Of a stretch of 64,000 bases of DNA, positions 30,869-40,400 are shown one piece after another. The DNA is from Notospermus geniculatus (Eukaryota; Nemertea; Pilidiophora; Heteronemertea; Lineidae): assembly GCA_002633025.1 (NCBI GenBank), contig NMRB01000365.1:92784-156783 (forward strand), given 5' to 3'. Positions within the stretch are counted from its first letter, which is position 1; the number at the start of each line of letters is the position of its first letter. The notes beneath the pieces are model-generated. The model worked only from the letters and a program-made list of their open reading frames with translations. It was not told the DNA's origin and searched no databases. The translations under genes and the position numbers were made by a program.

Positions 30869-31340
30869 AGGTCTACAGGGTGGGCCAAAAAAATTGTTAT
30901 TCTGATTGTGCACTACTTTTTTATGTGTGGATATTTTTCTTTTTTTTCTTCAGAAATCTGTCTCAGAAGCAGGAAATTTTTGTTTGACACTATTATAGAC
31001 TCCTGCTATGTCACCATTTCTGAGCACGGCTCAATAATTAATGACATGCTCAATCCACGCACCGCGTTACTAAATCACGTTGTCTCGGAGTCCAAATATT
31101 GCCGTTTGACCTTGCAGACCTTGGTCGGCCACTGTGTCTTTTATTTTACCCCCAACTTTTCCCGTTTCCCTGAATTTGTCCAGGCAATGCCTGATTGTAA
31201 GTCTGCTGGGTGCATTTTTTCTGCGAAAGTCCCTCCTGAATATTGTCGCTGAATGAGGACTACTGATTTCGTCGCAAAATACACCTCCACAATCTTTGCC
31301 CTCTCTTGCACTGAATATCAAGTTGCTGGCTCCATTGATG
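30869..31340 (-). pseudogene. Tc1/mariner-type transposase deletion derivative
   Basis: The minus strand encodes a DUF4817-like helix-turn-helix (SATIFRRDFRRKNAPSRLTI, then RHCLDKFRETGKV) at about 31200-31310. After roughly 90 bases it jumps to the transposase C-terminal phrase GAWIEHVINY. The DDE core is gone. The plus-strand end TACAGGGTGGGCCAAAAAAA near 30871 is a mariner-like terminus. Compare 3045-3695, which keeps the opposite half. Confidence 0.65.
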
Positions 31341-31612
31341 CTTTTGGATGAAAATCTAAGGCTTCAACTATGATTCAGCTGAATTTTAGAGAAATATGTT
31401 AATTTTTGTGGAAATGACAAGAATTTCATAGTTAATGGTAACATTTTTGTATATACCTCCCTGATTCCACCTTTATGCATACGGGCCCAGCAGACCACCA
31501 TACTGCGGCACGTGGTGTTTTTGTTCATGCAGTTCAGCTTTAATGAATTAGTCCAGACGGCAGTGAGGAATGAGTCACGAAACAACGATCGGACTTTCTG
31601 TGCGGTCGGCCC

Positions 31613-32161
31613 AGATCATTTGTGGTTGTCAACAGACAATCTTTAAAAAGCCGACGACATGTTCGTAAGTTTTACTATCTGCAGGAGAAATATTATTCCT
31701 GATGATAAATAGTGATCAGTCGACACCAACCCGAAGCTTTCTATACGAACTCAATCCAAAACGATAGTCTGGTGGAGGTAGTTTAAGGCGTAGTTCCTGA
31801 AATGGCGAGAACTCTTTTGTTCGTTAGATAGCTTGTCTAGCCACACAGAGTATCTTTATAATACGAAGGAGCGGAGGAGTTGTTTTACTTTGGTAACCGA
31901 TGAAGAGAATTTGCATGTTTTGGTTCCATTTCCAAAATATCTTACTGGTCTTACATATCTTACTGGTCCTTGCATTGAATTTGCATTGAACTTTAGTTTT
32001 TTTTCCAACACGCCGGTACATACGTAGTGGAATAGGATTTCTGGCTAGTTCAAAGAGTATGCCTAACAGATCGCCTTTTAGTATGGTAGTACGCTATACT
32101 GGCGCTTCGCTAGTTAGTTTTATAATAAGGCGGACTGAAATGATCTCATGAATATGGTCGT
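31613..32161. other. Noncoding stretch
   Basis: No gene or repeat family is recognised. Confidence 0.4.
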
Positions 32162-33238
32162 TCAGCCTTCTCGGTAACGATGAACGACGGACAAACGTGG
32201 ATTTTCACCCCGTCCCCGCCCCAGATGCTGCCATATAAAACTAATGATGTCTCTGGAAGCTTCATAATAAATACCCAAATGTGAACTCAATTTGGGATGT
32301 AAATCTACATCAACAATAGATGTTTTTGCAGCGGTGTCATATCTTTCTTGGACAAGTCCTTTTTTTGTTTGACATGGGACCATGAAATTGAGTAACTTCA
32401 CTGATTTATCGAACAATATAAACGAAAGAAATATATTTCCGTGCTTAGGGTGTCCTACAGAACCCCCATATGATGCAGAGGGGTGAGGAGGAGATAACTC
32501 AACCATGTTTGCCTTTTGGTAACCTGTGACCAAATGATACGAAGTAATCTTTATGAATGATTTCTCTAGTGAATAATAATCAAAAATTACGTCCACATCA
32601 GAAAAGAAAACAACAGTATAACGTGATCTCAAACCAAACTCGGTGATTGATGTGCCGTTTACCAAATGAAAAGTTTCTTTGTCTTCTTCAATGACCAAAT
32701 CATAAATACTAAAATACACACGACCTAAGTATTTATATCGACAGGAAATCAGAACTTTTTTCCATATTCCTATGATGAAACGTGATCGCAAGTCGCACAT
32801 ATTTTTACACCTTTCATTCGCTGGCAAAAGTATTCTTTTGGATGAATTCCCCATGACGAAGTTGTAAAACTTCAGCCAACAAAACGGAGAAGTAAACATG
32901 AGAAAATCCTCGAAGAAGTTCAAAGACAAGTGGAAAGGTTCTCTACTGAATATTTGTGAATTGTATTTGATGGCAAAAGCGTTTTTATTCTTTTGGTAGG
33001 TATATACTCGGACCCAAAGGACGGATGGGCGGTTTTTACTGAAATGAATTATATAGCCTTTACCTTGATGGTATGGCAAAACTTCACCACGCTGGCTGAC
33101 TGACGGAACCAACCTGATTTTTCGGGCAAAATAGTAGTCTCTGGCAATTAAGTGCTGAGATTTGAAAAGAAAATTACGACCATAATTCAGAAGTAAAGGC
33201 CCGTTTACACTGTAGTGTTTCGTTTCGTTTAGTATCAT
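32162..33238 (-). CDS. Hypothetical ORF, 358 codons, 5' end disrupted by gypsy insertion
   Basis: An uninterrupted frame of 1,077 bp runs in AT-rich DNA with no opposing ORF of similar size. I do not recognise the protein. It is rich in aromatic and aliphatic residues and likely beta-strand rich. The middle part (a DLVIEEDKETFHLVNG block, then a YTVVFFSDVDV block) loosely recalls CUB-like strand spacing, but it lacks the usual cysteines. There is no signal peptide or clear membrane segment. The nominal start codon lies inside the gypsy 5' LTR (33211-33363), so the original upstream end was separated by that insertion; the next Met in frame is far downstream. It could be a host exon, part of an unclassified element, or chance. 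Confidence 0.3.
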   Translation of the reverse strand: MILNETKHYSVNGPLLLNYGRNFLFKSQHLIARDYYFARKIRLVPSVSQRGEVLPYHQGKGYIIHFSKNRPSVLWVRVYTYQKNKNAFAIKYNSQIFSREPFHLSLNFFEDFLMFTSPFCWLKFYNFVMGNSSKRILLPANERCKNMCDLRSRFIIGIWKKVLISCRYKYLGRVYFSIYDLVIEEDKETFHLVNGTSITEFGLRSRYTVVFFSDVDVIFDYYSLEKSFIKITSYHLVTGYQKANMVELSPPHPSASYGGSVGHPKHGNIFLSFILFDKSVKLLNFMVPCQTKKGLVQERYDTAAKTSIVDVDLHPKLSSHLGIYYEASRDIISFIWQHLGRGRGENPRLSVVHRYREG

Positions 33239-33363
33239 GTGGAATTCCCACTTTTAGATGTAACCCAGCTCCAGGAATGGCGGCAAATAAAGTAGACTAT
33301 TGTTATGTTAAATCGGGACTTCAAAGTCGTCTATTCTCTAAACTCTCCATGTGGAACACCACA
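33211..33363 (+). repeat. Gypsy 5' LTR
   Basis: From TGTAGTG to CACCACA, 153 bp, unusually short for an LTR. An AATAAA signal lies near 33288. Confidence 0.93.
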
Positions 33364-33564
33364 TAATGGCGACGAGGATGCCAATGAACTAATAGACTGT
33401 AGTTAGAACCATCGTTTTGATGGAAGTCGCAGGTTTGAAGCCGTCAAAATAGTCTTGAATGCTGATTGTCAACCCGAGCCGGAAAGTGAAGCAGTGTGTG
33501 TGTTACGCGCGTGCATTAAGCTGTACATTCTGTGCACGTGTGTGTCTTGGGCGAGTTAGTAACG

Positions 33565-36500
33565 ATGGCTGCACTGTTGAGTGGTCTGCAGGGCGTACCC
33601 AGTTTCGATACTGTTGGGGAACCTGAGACCCTCGAAACGAAGTGGAAACGTTGGGTTGATGATTTCAAGGTGTACATCGCTGCGTCAGGCGTAACAGATG
33701 CAACACAAAAGCGTGCATTGTTGCTGCATATGGGTGGCACTGGAGTAAAGGACATTTTTCACACCCTGCCTCCAGATTCCACGGGTGCTGAGAATGACTA
33801 CGAGAAAGCATTGAAGGCACTGACAGATTATTTCAAGTTGAAGAAGAATACCCCAATGGCACGTCAGAAGTTTCTCAATATGCAGCCTAATGCTGGCGAG
33901 AACATCGACTCATTCATCACCAGGTTCAAGATAGTTGTGAAGGATTGTGAATACGCAGGTGGTGAGGATGACAACCAGGTGCGTGACAGGGTGATGTTGT
34001 TCATCACTAACAAGAACTTAAAAAGTAAGCTGTATCGCGAGGAGGCACTAAACCTCCAAAAGCTGGTCGAAATAGTACGGTCATATCATGACAAGGAGGC
34101 GCTGATGCTGAACCCAACGAAACCAAGTGGCAGTGTTAATTTAGCGAAGAGTAAAGGTCGTCTAGGTGGTGCAGATAAACGTACACCAGATGCTGAACTT
34201 CGGTGCTGGCGCTGTGACAAAACGGGTCACAAGTCGAAGGACTGCAAGTGTTCTCAAAACCACACATGCACGAAGTGTGGTCATGTAGGCCATTTCGAGG
34301 TCTGTTGTCGCACAAAGCAAAAAGGGGACAACACTCCATCCCGTGGTCGAGGCCGTTCACGTAATACGCAATCCAGGGGAAAACGTGGAGGACGAGGACA
34401 AGTTCGAGCTGTCGAGGACCGTTCCGATAGTGATGATTCGGCTGATCTCAAGGACTTCTACGTGTGGCACACCAATGATGCAGTCAATAAAGACGAAGGC
34501 CTGCCTTCTTTTAGAATACAAAATGTGACATTGAAGGCTGTAATTGATTCAGGGGCTACATGTAATATAATGTCCAAGTCAACATTTGACCGTCTAAAGG
34601 AGGCCTCTAAAACTGGCAACCTACATTTGCGTACTTGTAGCAGGCAGATTTATACCTATGCTTCTGAAGAGCCTCTTGAAGTTGTAGGTCAGGTTGCCCT
34701 CAGGGTTGAGGTTCCTGAAAGTGGTTGCTCCCTTGTCGCTGATTTTGTTGTTGTCCCAGGTACACAGCCCACTCTTTTGGGCAGGAGCGCGTCAGAGTCG
34801 CTCGGGATTTTGAAAGTTGGGATAGATGCTTGTCGTTCGGTCACTGGTGGTCAAATTTTAGCTCAGCTTAGGGAGAAGTATCCCAAAGTTTTCTCTGGGC
34901 TCGGCAAGCTGAAGAATTATCAGCTCAAATTGCACCTAGATGAAAATGTTAGGCCGGTAGCCCAGCCTGTTAGGCGTATACCCTATAGTAGGAGACAAGC
35001 TGTTGAGGAGAAATTGGATCATTTGGAAAAGCTTGACGTCATAGAGAGAGTAAATGGTCCTACATCCTGGGTGAACCCCCTCGTGACCGTAGAGAAGCCA
35101 AATGGGGATATCAGAATCTGTTTGGATATGCGTCAGGCAAATCAGGCGATCATAAGAGAGAGGCACCCGGTGCCCACTGTGGAGGAAACTCTCCAGGAAA
35201 TTTCTGGGGCAAGAGTGTTTGCAAAATTAGACCTTAACATGGCTTTTCACCAAATCGAGCTTCACCCAGGGTGTAGAGACATTGTCACCTTTTCCACTTC
35301 AAAGGGTTTGTATAGGTACAAGCGTCTCATTTTTGGAATCAACATGGCGACTGAAAAGTTCCAACAGATTATTGGTCAAATATTACAAGGTTGCCCGGGG
35401 GTGCATAACATCCATGATGATATTCGAATCGTAGCTGATGACCATGCCCAGTTGTATGAACGCATAGAAAACGTTATCAAAAGATTAGATGAGAATGGGC
35501 TCACACTGAATTACTCAAAGTGTGAGGTAGGCGTCGATAAGATGATTTTCATGGGAGATACGCTTACGAGTGAGGGCCTGAGAGTGTCTGAGAATAAGGT
35601 AAAAGCGATTGTTGAGGCTCCTACACCAAGCAACAAGTTTGAGCTTAGGAGTTTCCTTGGCCTCACTCAGTTTTGTGCTAAGTTCATTCATGGGTTTGCT
35701 ACCGTAGCTAGTCCGCTATGGGATTTGACGAGTGTCCAAGCTGAATGGAAATGGGATTCCAAGCATGAGCAAGCATTTCAGGAATTGAAGAGTCGCCTGG
35801 TTAGTGCGCCGGTTATGGCGTATTTTCAAAATGGTGCTGAGACACGAATTACCACAGATGCGTCGCCTGTGGGTCTTGGAGCGATTTTGGAACAGAAGCA
35901 GAAAGATGGTCTGTTCAGACCGGTTTATTATGCAAGCAGGAAGCTTTCACCAGTAGAGCAGAGATACTCCCAGTTTGAAAGGGAGGCCCTAGGGTTAAAA
36001 TGGGCATGTCAAAAGTTCTTTCTGTACCTCTCAGGTATTGAGTTCGAGATACGAACAGACCATAAGCCACTGCTCACTGTTCTTTCACCGACTTCAAGAC
36101 CACCATCCGCACGCATTGAGCGGTGGCTACTTTATCTTCAGCAGTTTATGTACAGGGTCACGCACATTCGTGGTAAGGACAACTATGCTGACGTCCTTAG
36201 CAGACTTCCTGCTGATGGGAATGATATGAAGGATACCGAGACTACTGAAAGCTTTGCATACACGGTGGCAGTGGATGCCGTACCCGCAGCATTGACCCCC
36301 AAAGAAATTGAAAATGAATCTGTGCGTGATCCTGAGCTTAAGCAGCTGTCCACTGGTATTAACACAGGTGACTGGTCAAAGCTGAAGGGGTCACCATACT
36401 TGCCTGTTAAGAATGAACTTTGGTCATTTGGTGGTTTGATCATGCGCAATAATAGAATAGTTGTTCCATCCGGTCTCAGAAATCAGATGTTGAAACTAGC

Positions 36501-36972
36501 CCATGAAGGCCATCAGGGAGTCGTCAGGACGAAGGCGCGTCTGCGCAACAAAGTATGGTGGCCCGGGATGGACAAGGAAATAGAGACATTCATTAGGGCT
36601 TGCCATCCTTGTCAGCTGGTTGGTCCGAGACCACAACCTGAGCCAATGGTTTCAACTGTCCTTCCGGATGGTCCATGGGTCGAATTAGCCATTGATCTTT
36701 TAGATGTTCCCAGCGGGAATCACTTGCTTGTAATTGTTGACTACTATTCCCGCTGGCCAGAAGTAATCAACTTGAAAAAGACTGATGCAGGCCATGTGAT
36801 AAAGGCCATGGAAAGTGTTTTCAGAACTCATGGTTTGCCATTGGCAGTGCGTAGTGATAACGGACCACCCTTTGCTTCGCGGGAATTTGAAGGTTTTCTT
36901 GAGTACTTGGGGAGAGCACAAGAAGGGAGTTCCCTACTGGCCGCAAAGCAATGGAAATGTGGAGCGCTGTAA
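33565..36972 (+). CDS. Gypsy gag-pol polyprotein up to the integrase frameshift
   Basis: The ATG at 33565 (MAALLSGLQG) is preferred over upstream GTG codons. Positions are residues from this Met. Gag is about 1-205, with zinc knuckles at about 213 (CWRCDKTGHKSKDC) and 235 (CTKCGHVGHFEVCC). The protease has VIDSGATCNIM at about 326. RT has DLNMAFHQIEL at about 555 and its catalytic block as NIHDDI at about 615. RNase H has TTDASPVGLG at about 763 and TDHKPL at about 830. The integrase H2C2 finger is at about 980-1012 (HEGHQG...CHPC), and its first two catalytic Asp are in AIDLLD (about 1042) and VRSDNGPPF (about 1094). The frame then slips near 36910-36916 and ends at a stop at 36970-36972, before the catalytic Glu. 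Confidence 0.93.
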   Translation: MAALLSGLQGVPSFDTVGEPETLETKWKRWVDDFKVYIAASGVTDATQKRALLLHMGGTGVKDIFHTLPPDSTGAENDYEKALKALTDYFKLKKNTPMARQKFLNMQPNAGENIDSFITRFKIVVKDCEYAGGEDDNQVRDRVMLFITNKNLKSKLYREEALNLQKLVEIVRSYHDKEALMLNPTKPSGSVNLAKSKGRLGGADKRTPDAELRCWRCDKTGHKSKDCKCSQNHTCTKCGHVGHFEVCCRTKQKGDNTPSRGRGRSRNTQSRGKRGGRGQVRAVEDRSDSDDSADLKDFYVWHTNDAVNKDEGLPSFRIQNVTLKAVIDSGATCNIMSKSTFDRLKEASKTGNLHLRTCSRQIYTYASEEPLEVVGQVALRVEVPESGCSLVADFVVVPGTQPTLLGRSASESLGILKVGIDACRSVTGGQILAQLREKYPKVFSGLGKLKNYQLKLHLDENVRPVAQPVRRIPYSRRQAVEEKLDHLEKLDVIERVNGPTSWVNPLVTVEKPNGDIRICLDMRQANQAIIRERHPVPTVEETLQEISGARVFAKLDLNMAFHQIELHPGCRDIVTFSTSKGLYRYKRLIFGINMATEKFQQIIGQILQGCPGVHNIHDDIRIVADDHAQLYERIENVIKRLDENGLTLNYSKCEVGVDKMIFMGDTLTSEGLRVSENKVKAIVEAPTPSNKFELRSFLGLTQFCAKFIHGFATVASPLWDLTSVQAEWKWDSKHEQAFQELKSRLVSAPVMAYFQNGAETRITTDASPVGLGAILEQKQKDGLFRPVYYASRKLSPVEQRYSQFEREALGLKWACQKFFLYLSGIEFEIRTDHKPLLTVLSPTSRPPSARIERWLLYLQQFMYRVTHIRGKDNYADVLSRLPADGNDMKDTETTESFAYTVAVDAVPAALTPKEIENESVRDPELKQLSTGINTGDWSKLKGSPYLPVKNELWSFGGLIMRNNRIVVPSGLRNQMLKLAHEGHQGVVRTKARLRNKVWWPGMDKEIETFIRACHPCQLVGPRPQPEPMVSTVLPDGPWVELAIDLLDVPSGNHLLVIVDYYSRWPEVINLKKTDAGHVIKAMESVFRTHGLPLAVRSDNGPPFASREFEGFLEYLGRAQEGSSLLAAKQWKCGAL

Positions 36973-37807
36973 TGAAACGCTCCTCAAAATAGTCAGAATA
37001 GCTAAAATTGAAGGGAAGGACTGGTTAAATGAGTTGAACAATTTCCTTTTCCAGTATCGCGTCACGCCTCACACTGTCACTGGCAAATCTCCGGGTGAAA
37101 TGCTCATGGGACGCCCCTTACGTGACAAAGTTCCCAAGGTCTCAATTCCAGAGGACCAGGTGACAGAAGCTGATTGGCAGGTTATGGTGAGAGAGAGAGA
37201 CATGAGAATGAAGGCAAAACAAAAGGAGTATGCTGATAGAAAGAGATTGGCTAGGGACAGTGATATTCGTGAGGGTGATTTGATACTTCTTAAGCAACGG
37301 GTGAAGGAAAATAAGTTAGTTCCTAATTTCGAGCCTAGTCCTTATGAGGTTATGCAGAAACAGGGTAAGGCTGTTGTCATCAGGAACAGAGAGACGGGTG
37401 TTACCAAGATGAAAAACGCTGCTCACATGAAAAAGTTTATTGAGCCACAGTTTGGTTCCAGTGCTGTACCTGATGTAGGTCAAAGTGACCCGAGTGACAC
37501 TGGTGTAATACCATCTGAAGTCACAGTTGATCAAAATGAATCTGAAAGTGCGGGAGGTCAGGGTTGTAAGGATAGCCCGTCTTCTAACTCTGGTTTGGCT
37601 GAGAGTAACACCCAGAGCCCTGTTTTGGCTGAGAGCAGCAACCAGCCTGTGACTACTGGTATTGACACTCCAGCTTTGAGAAGGTCGTCGAGAATTTCAG
37701 TAAAGCCAAGTTACCTGAAAGACTATGTATCTTTTACTAGCAAAGTACCCGTCCTACGGACGGGCAGAGGTGTCACCATAGGGAGTAAGGATGCCGCCAT
37801 GAAGTAG
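36815..37807 (+). CDS. Gypsy integrase C-terminal part (shifted frame)
   Basis: This is the same protein in the next frame. The meaningful part starts near 36912, and residues before that are out-of-frame translation. It contains the integrase NGNVERCNETL block with the catalytic Glu, the GKSPGEMLMGR block, the GDLILLKQRVKENKL tail and a C-terminal RRSSRISVKPSYLKDYV block, as usual for gypsy pol. The shift equals a net +1 (or -2) base. With identical LTRs, this single lesion may be a recent mutation or a sequencing error. Confidence 0.9.
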   Translation: MFSELMVCHWQCVVITDHPLLRGNLKVFLSTWGEHKKGVPYWPQSNGNVERCNETLLKIVRIAKIEGKDWLNELNNFLFQYRVTPHTVTGKSPGEMLMGRPLRDKVPKVSIPEDQVTEADWQVMVRERDMRMKAKQKEYADRKRLARDSDIREGDLILLKQRVKENKLVPNFEPSPYEVMQKQGKAVVIRNRETGVTKMKNAAHMKKFIEPQFGSSAVPDVGQSDPSDTGVIPSEVTVDQNESESAGGQGCKDSPSSNSGLAESNTQSPVLAESSNQPVTTGIDTPALRRSSRISVKPSYLKDYVSFTSKVPVLRTGRGVTIGSKDAAMK

Positions 37808-37914
37808 ATGCCAAAGACATACTGTAGAAATTTTATGACCATTATGGCTTTTAGTATACATGCAGGTTTTCAGCGGAAAACAATCACGGTATGGACCACA
37901 CAAATGACCGGTGA

Positions 37915-38410
37915 AGGGCCCCGGACGGGTAGGGGTGGTGCCGATTATAGGACATTTTCCCCCAGATATTTGCCCCTANNNNNNNNNNNNNNNNNNNNNN
38001 NNNNNNNNNNNNNNNNNNNNNNNNNNNNNNNNNNNNNNNNNNNNNNNNNNNNNNNNNNNNNNNNNNNNNNNNNNNNNNNNNNNNNNNNNNNNNNNNNNNN
38101 NNNNNNNNNNNNNNNNNNNNNNNNNNNNNNNNNNNNNNNNNNNNNNNNNNNNNNNNNNNNNNNNNNNNNNNNNNNNNNNNNNNNNNNNNNNNNNNNNNNN
38201 NNNNNNNNNNNNNNNNNNNNNNNNNNNNNNNNNNCCCCTGCACATCCCCCATAGGACTTCTGTCTGGGGATAGATGTCCTAGTGGGGCAAAAGTCCTACG
38301 GGGGTAAATGTCCAGGGGTAGATGTCCTAGGGGTAGAAGTCCTATGTCGGGAGGGGGCCTGCGGGGTGAGTGTCCGGATACTGGTGATGCCATCCAGGCA
38401 GGGAGTAGGC
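37915..38410. mobile_element. Probable foldback element in the gypsy 3' region, centre missing
   Basis: The right side (38235-38400) is a run of about 15-bp units (TAGGACATCTACCCC and variants, read on the minus strand). The left side (37950-37978) has the inverse, TATAGGACATTTTCCCCC. This is the same style as the arms at 7094-8379. The 256-base assembly gap falls at the presumed centre. Edges and target duplication could not be fixed. Confidence 0.5.
37979..38234. other. Assembly gap (256 N)
   Basis: A run of N. It sits between inverted GGAC/CCCC-rich repeats, so the gap probably reflects an unresolved hairpin. Confidence 0.99.
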
Positions 38411-39277
38411 CTAATCCATTACGCAGAGCACTGCCGTAGAAATCCCGAATAGTGAAGAATAGCTAAGCGGTGTTTTAGGAGGAAAACTTCGGAGTGAAAA
38501 CGACATACATGTAGAGGTCATACAGTGCTAAATGTGGGGGAGGGGGCAAAATCCAGGGTTAAATGTCCGAAGTGAAAGTGTCCTCCTGATACCTTCCCCA
38601 TGTGACACTGAGTATTTTGCTCTGAGATGCCAGGGAAATGCATCAGATATTGTCGGCCTGGGTTCAGATTCACGGGAATGGTAGGCCTAGTGTGACAACT
38701 GATAATGAATGCCGACTAATAAATACGATACTATTTGTTGAAGCGAAGATGACCCGGATTCATGGTATACTCCAGTAGGCTCACATGACTCCTATGTACC
38801 GTGTATCTGCTTATCAGCCGCTGTTTATTATAAGTAGGTCATTGGAATTCCCCTTCAGCTTTAAATAAACTTGGGAAGTTCCCATAAAGAAAAATGCCTT
38901 AAAACCACACTTTGCAGGCCAAAAGTTGCACTTATTTTTTGTGCAAAACCACCTATGAGTGATACCCTATCCGTTGAACATGACCGTTATGCACTAAATA
39001 CCACCGGTTTTCAGTGCATAGCGGACAAAGAATCGCACTTTGCCTTTTATAGTATAGATAACATAAGCAGTTGATCATTGAGATATAGGCCTAGTGCAGT
39101 ACTCAGTATGTCAAGTTGAAATAGTCAGTGTGGTAAAGTCACTCGAAGTGTTTGGTCAAGCAGAAAATTGTTTAGTCGTTATTTGTTATTCCTAGTTCAA
39201 TATCTCCTGTTGGAGGCATTTACAATTCGTATTACGTGTATGCCTGGTAGGAAGTCTTCCTCTAAGTCATGGGGAGA
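38411..39277 (+). other. Gypsy 3' noncoding region
   Basis: No gene is seen. It belongs to the retrotransposon because it runs into the purine tract and 3' LTR, but it is long for a gypsy 3' UTR, so part may be further inserted DNA. Confidence 0.5.
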
Positions 39278-39430
39278 TGTAGTGTTTCGTTTCGTTTAGT
39301 ATCATGTGGAATTCCCACTTTTAGATGTAACCCAGCTCCAGGAATGGCGGCAAATAAAGTAGACTATTGTTATGTTAAATCGGGACTTCAAAGTCGTCTA
39401 TTCTCTAAACTCTCCATGTGGAACACCACA
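39278..39430 (+). repeat. Gypsy 3' LTR
   Basis: Base-for-base the same as 33211-33363 by eye, followed by the TACAC target duplication. Confidence 0.93.
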
Positions 39431-39661
39431 TACACATGCAACTTTTCATATGCAACTTCATGCAACTTGTTGCATAAATATGATGGGACCAAAAAGTTTC
39501 ATAAAAGTTGCATGTGTAAACGGGCATGCAACTTGTTGCAACTCGATCCCGCTGGATGTTGCATCGGTTTTTCTATGTGTAAACCGTCCCAGGTAGTTTG
39601 CAACAAGTTGCAAGTTGCAGCAACTTGCAACTTGGTGCAACCTACTGTAAACCGCCCTTAA
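39431..39661. mobile_element. MITE split by the gypsy insertion (TTGCAAC-rich)
   Basis: The piece at 33195-33210 (TAAAGGCCCGTTTACAC) plus 39431-39661 form one unit. Its right end, CTGTAAACCGCCCTTA, is the inverse of its left end. The inside is full of TTGCAACTTG/CAAGTTGCAA words that pair with each other. A related patch lies at about 63535-63645. Removing the 6.2-kb gypsy leaves an element of about 245 bp. Confidence 0.65.
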
Positions 39662-39664
39662 CAC

Positions 39665-40179
39665 TTTCTTACATCCGTTCGAGTTCTGAGGTGTTTTCTA
39701 GCCGACCGTTGATGAACGAACCATTTATTTGACGACAGAAACGTACCTTTCTCTGGTACATACTGCATCCTATCTGCTTATATGTTTCTTTTTCTTCAAT
39801 ACATGTTCCTCTCCTCCGACTGATTTGACAATTATAATGCTCTTTCTCTTTGCACACGTTGAACATTTTACATTTTCCTGTGGTCAGACAGGAAACAGCA
39901 CACATCAGAAAACGAGATACGAAGAACTGATATAAATCAGGAGAGGAAAGTGCCCTGCCATTTATTAAATAACTGAAACGAGCGTCTGTTTTCATCTTGT
40001 GGTTATTAATTATCAAATACACGACGTACAGCTGTATCGTTACTGTTATTTTCCCGTATAATGGGAACAGCTAATGGCACCCGGGTTGGTTGCGTCTGCG
40101 TGATGTTTGAAATTCACGACTGTTTCGCACAATTGTGCTTTTTCCAAAATGGGCACGGAACATTAGGGCCATATCATAG
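39665..40179. other. Noncoding stretch
   Basis: No gene is recognised. Frames on both strands here are short and without motif. Confidence 0.4.
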
Positions 40180-40400
40180 TAAGGGCGATATCTAACTTTG
40201 ACCCAATGGAATGCGGAAGTTAGGAAATTGCTAGTTGGATTTTCTACTGTCTGACAGCCTTGAGTAACCGGTGCACAGCGCGGACAATCGGGAAACGACC
40301 ACAAATGGTCAACAGGCATGATTAAATTCGTAAAGGTCTACCACATTACATGACTTCCGCATTCTCTTGGGTGAAAGTTAAGGAGGCCTCTCACGGGCGC
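40180..40400. repeat. Inverted repeat containing CCCAATGGAATGCGG
   Basis: CTAACTTTGACCCAATGGAA and GCGGAAGT at the left face ACTTCCGCATTCTCTTGGGT and GAAAGTTA at the right, about 220 bp overall. It is related to 13361-13480. Confidence 0.5.

Larger units (their letters stand above)
29965..31539. mobile_element. TTAA-targeting element, copy 3, with a nested insertion
   Basis: TTAA precedes (29961-29964) and follows (31540-31543). The ends (A)GCTGAACTACATGAACAAAA and TTTTGTTCATGCAGTTCAGC match the copies at 1-523 and 24522-25447. It is longer than the 926-bp copy because foreign DNA of about 0.8 kb sits at about 30685-31485. Confidence 0.82.
29843..31612. mobile_element. Outer MITE (GGGCCGACCGCACAGAAAGT ends) containing nested elements
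   Basis: GGGCCGACCGCACAGAAAGT and CCG at 29843 are mirrored exactly by CGG and ACTTTCTGTGCGGTCGGCCC ending at 31612. Removing the nested TTAA element leaves only about 190 bp of this MITE. GATCA occurs close to both outer edges and may be the target duplication. Confidence 0.75.
33211..39430 (+). mobile_element. Ty3/gypsy LTR retrotransposon, young, with a pol frameshift
   Basis: Two 153-bp LTRs (33211-33363 and 39278-39430), which I read as identical, are flanked by a 5-bp duplication, TACAC (33206-33210 and 39431-39435). TGGCGACGAGGATG directly after the 5' LTR is a typical gypsy primer-binding region. A purine tract (ATGGGGAGA) precedes the 3' LTR. Domain order is gag, protease, RT, RNase H, integrase. 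Identical LTRs imply a very recent insertion, yet integrase contains a frameshift and the 3' region has an assembly gap. Confidence 0.95.

Noticed and set aside
32162-33238. Calling the 358-codon ORF a CUB-domain protein
   Set aside because: The resemblance is only strand spacing; the diagnostic cysteines and Asp/Tyr motifs are missing.
33532-33564. Upstream GTG start for the gypsy polyprotein
   Set aside because: A normal ATG in frame at 33565 begins a sensible Gag; eukaryotic translation rarely uses GTG.
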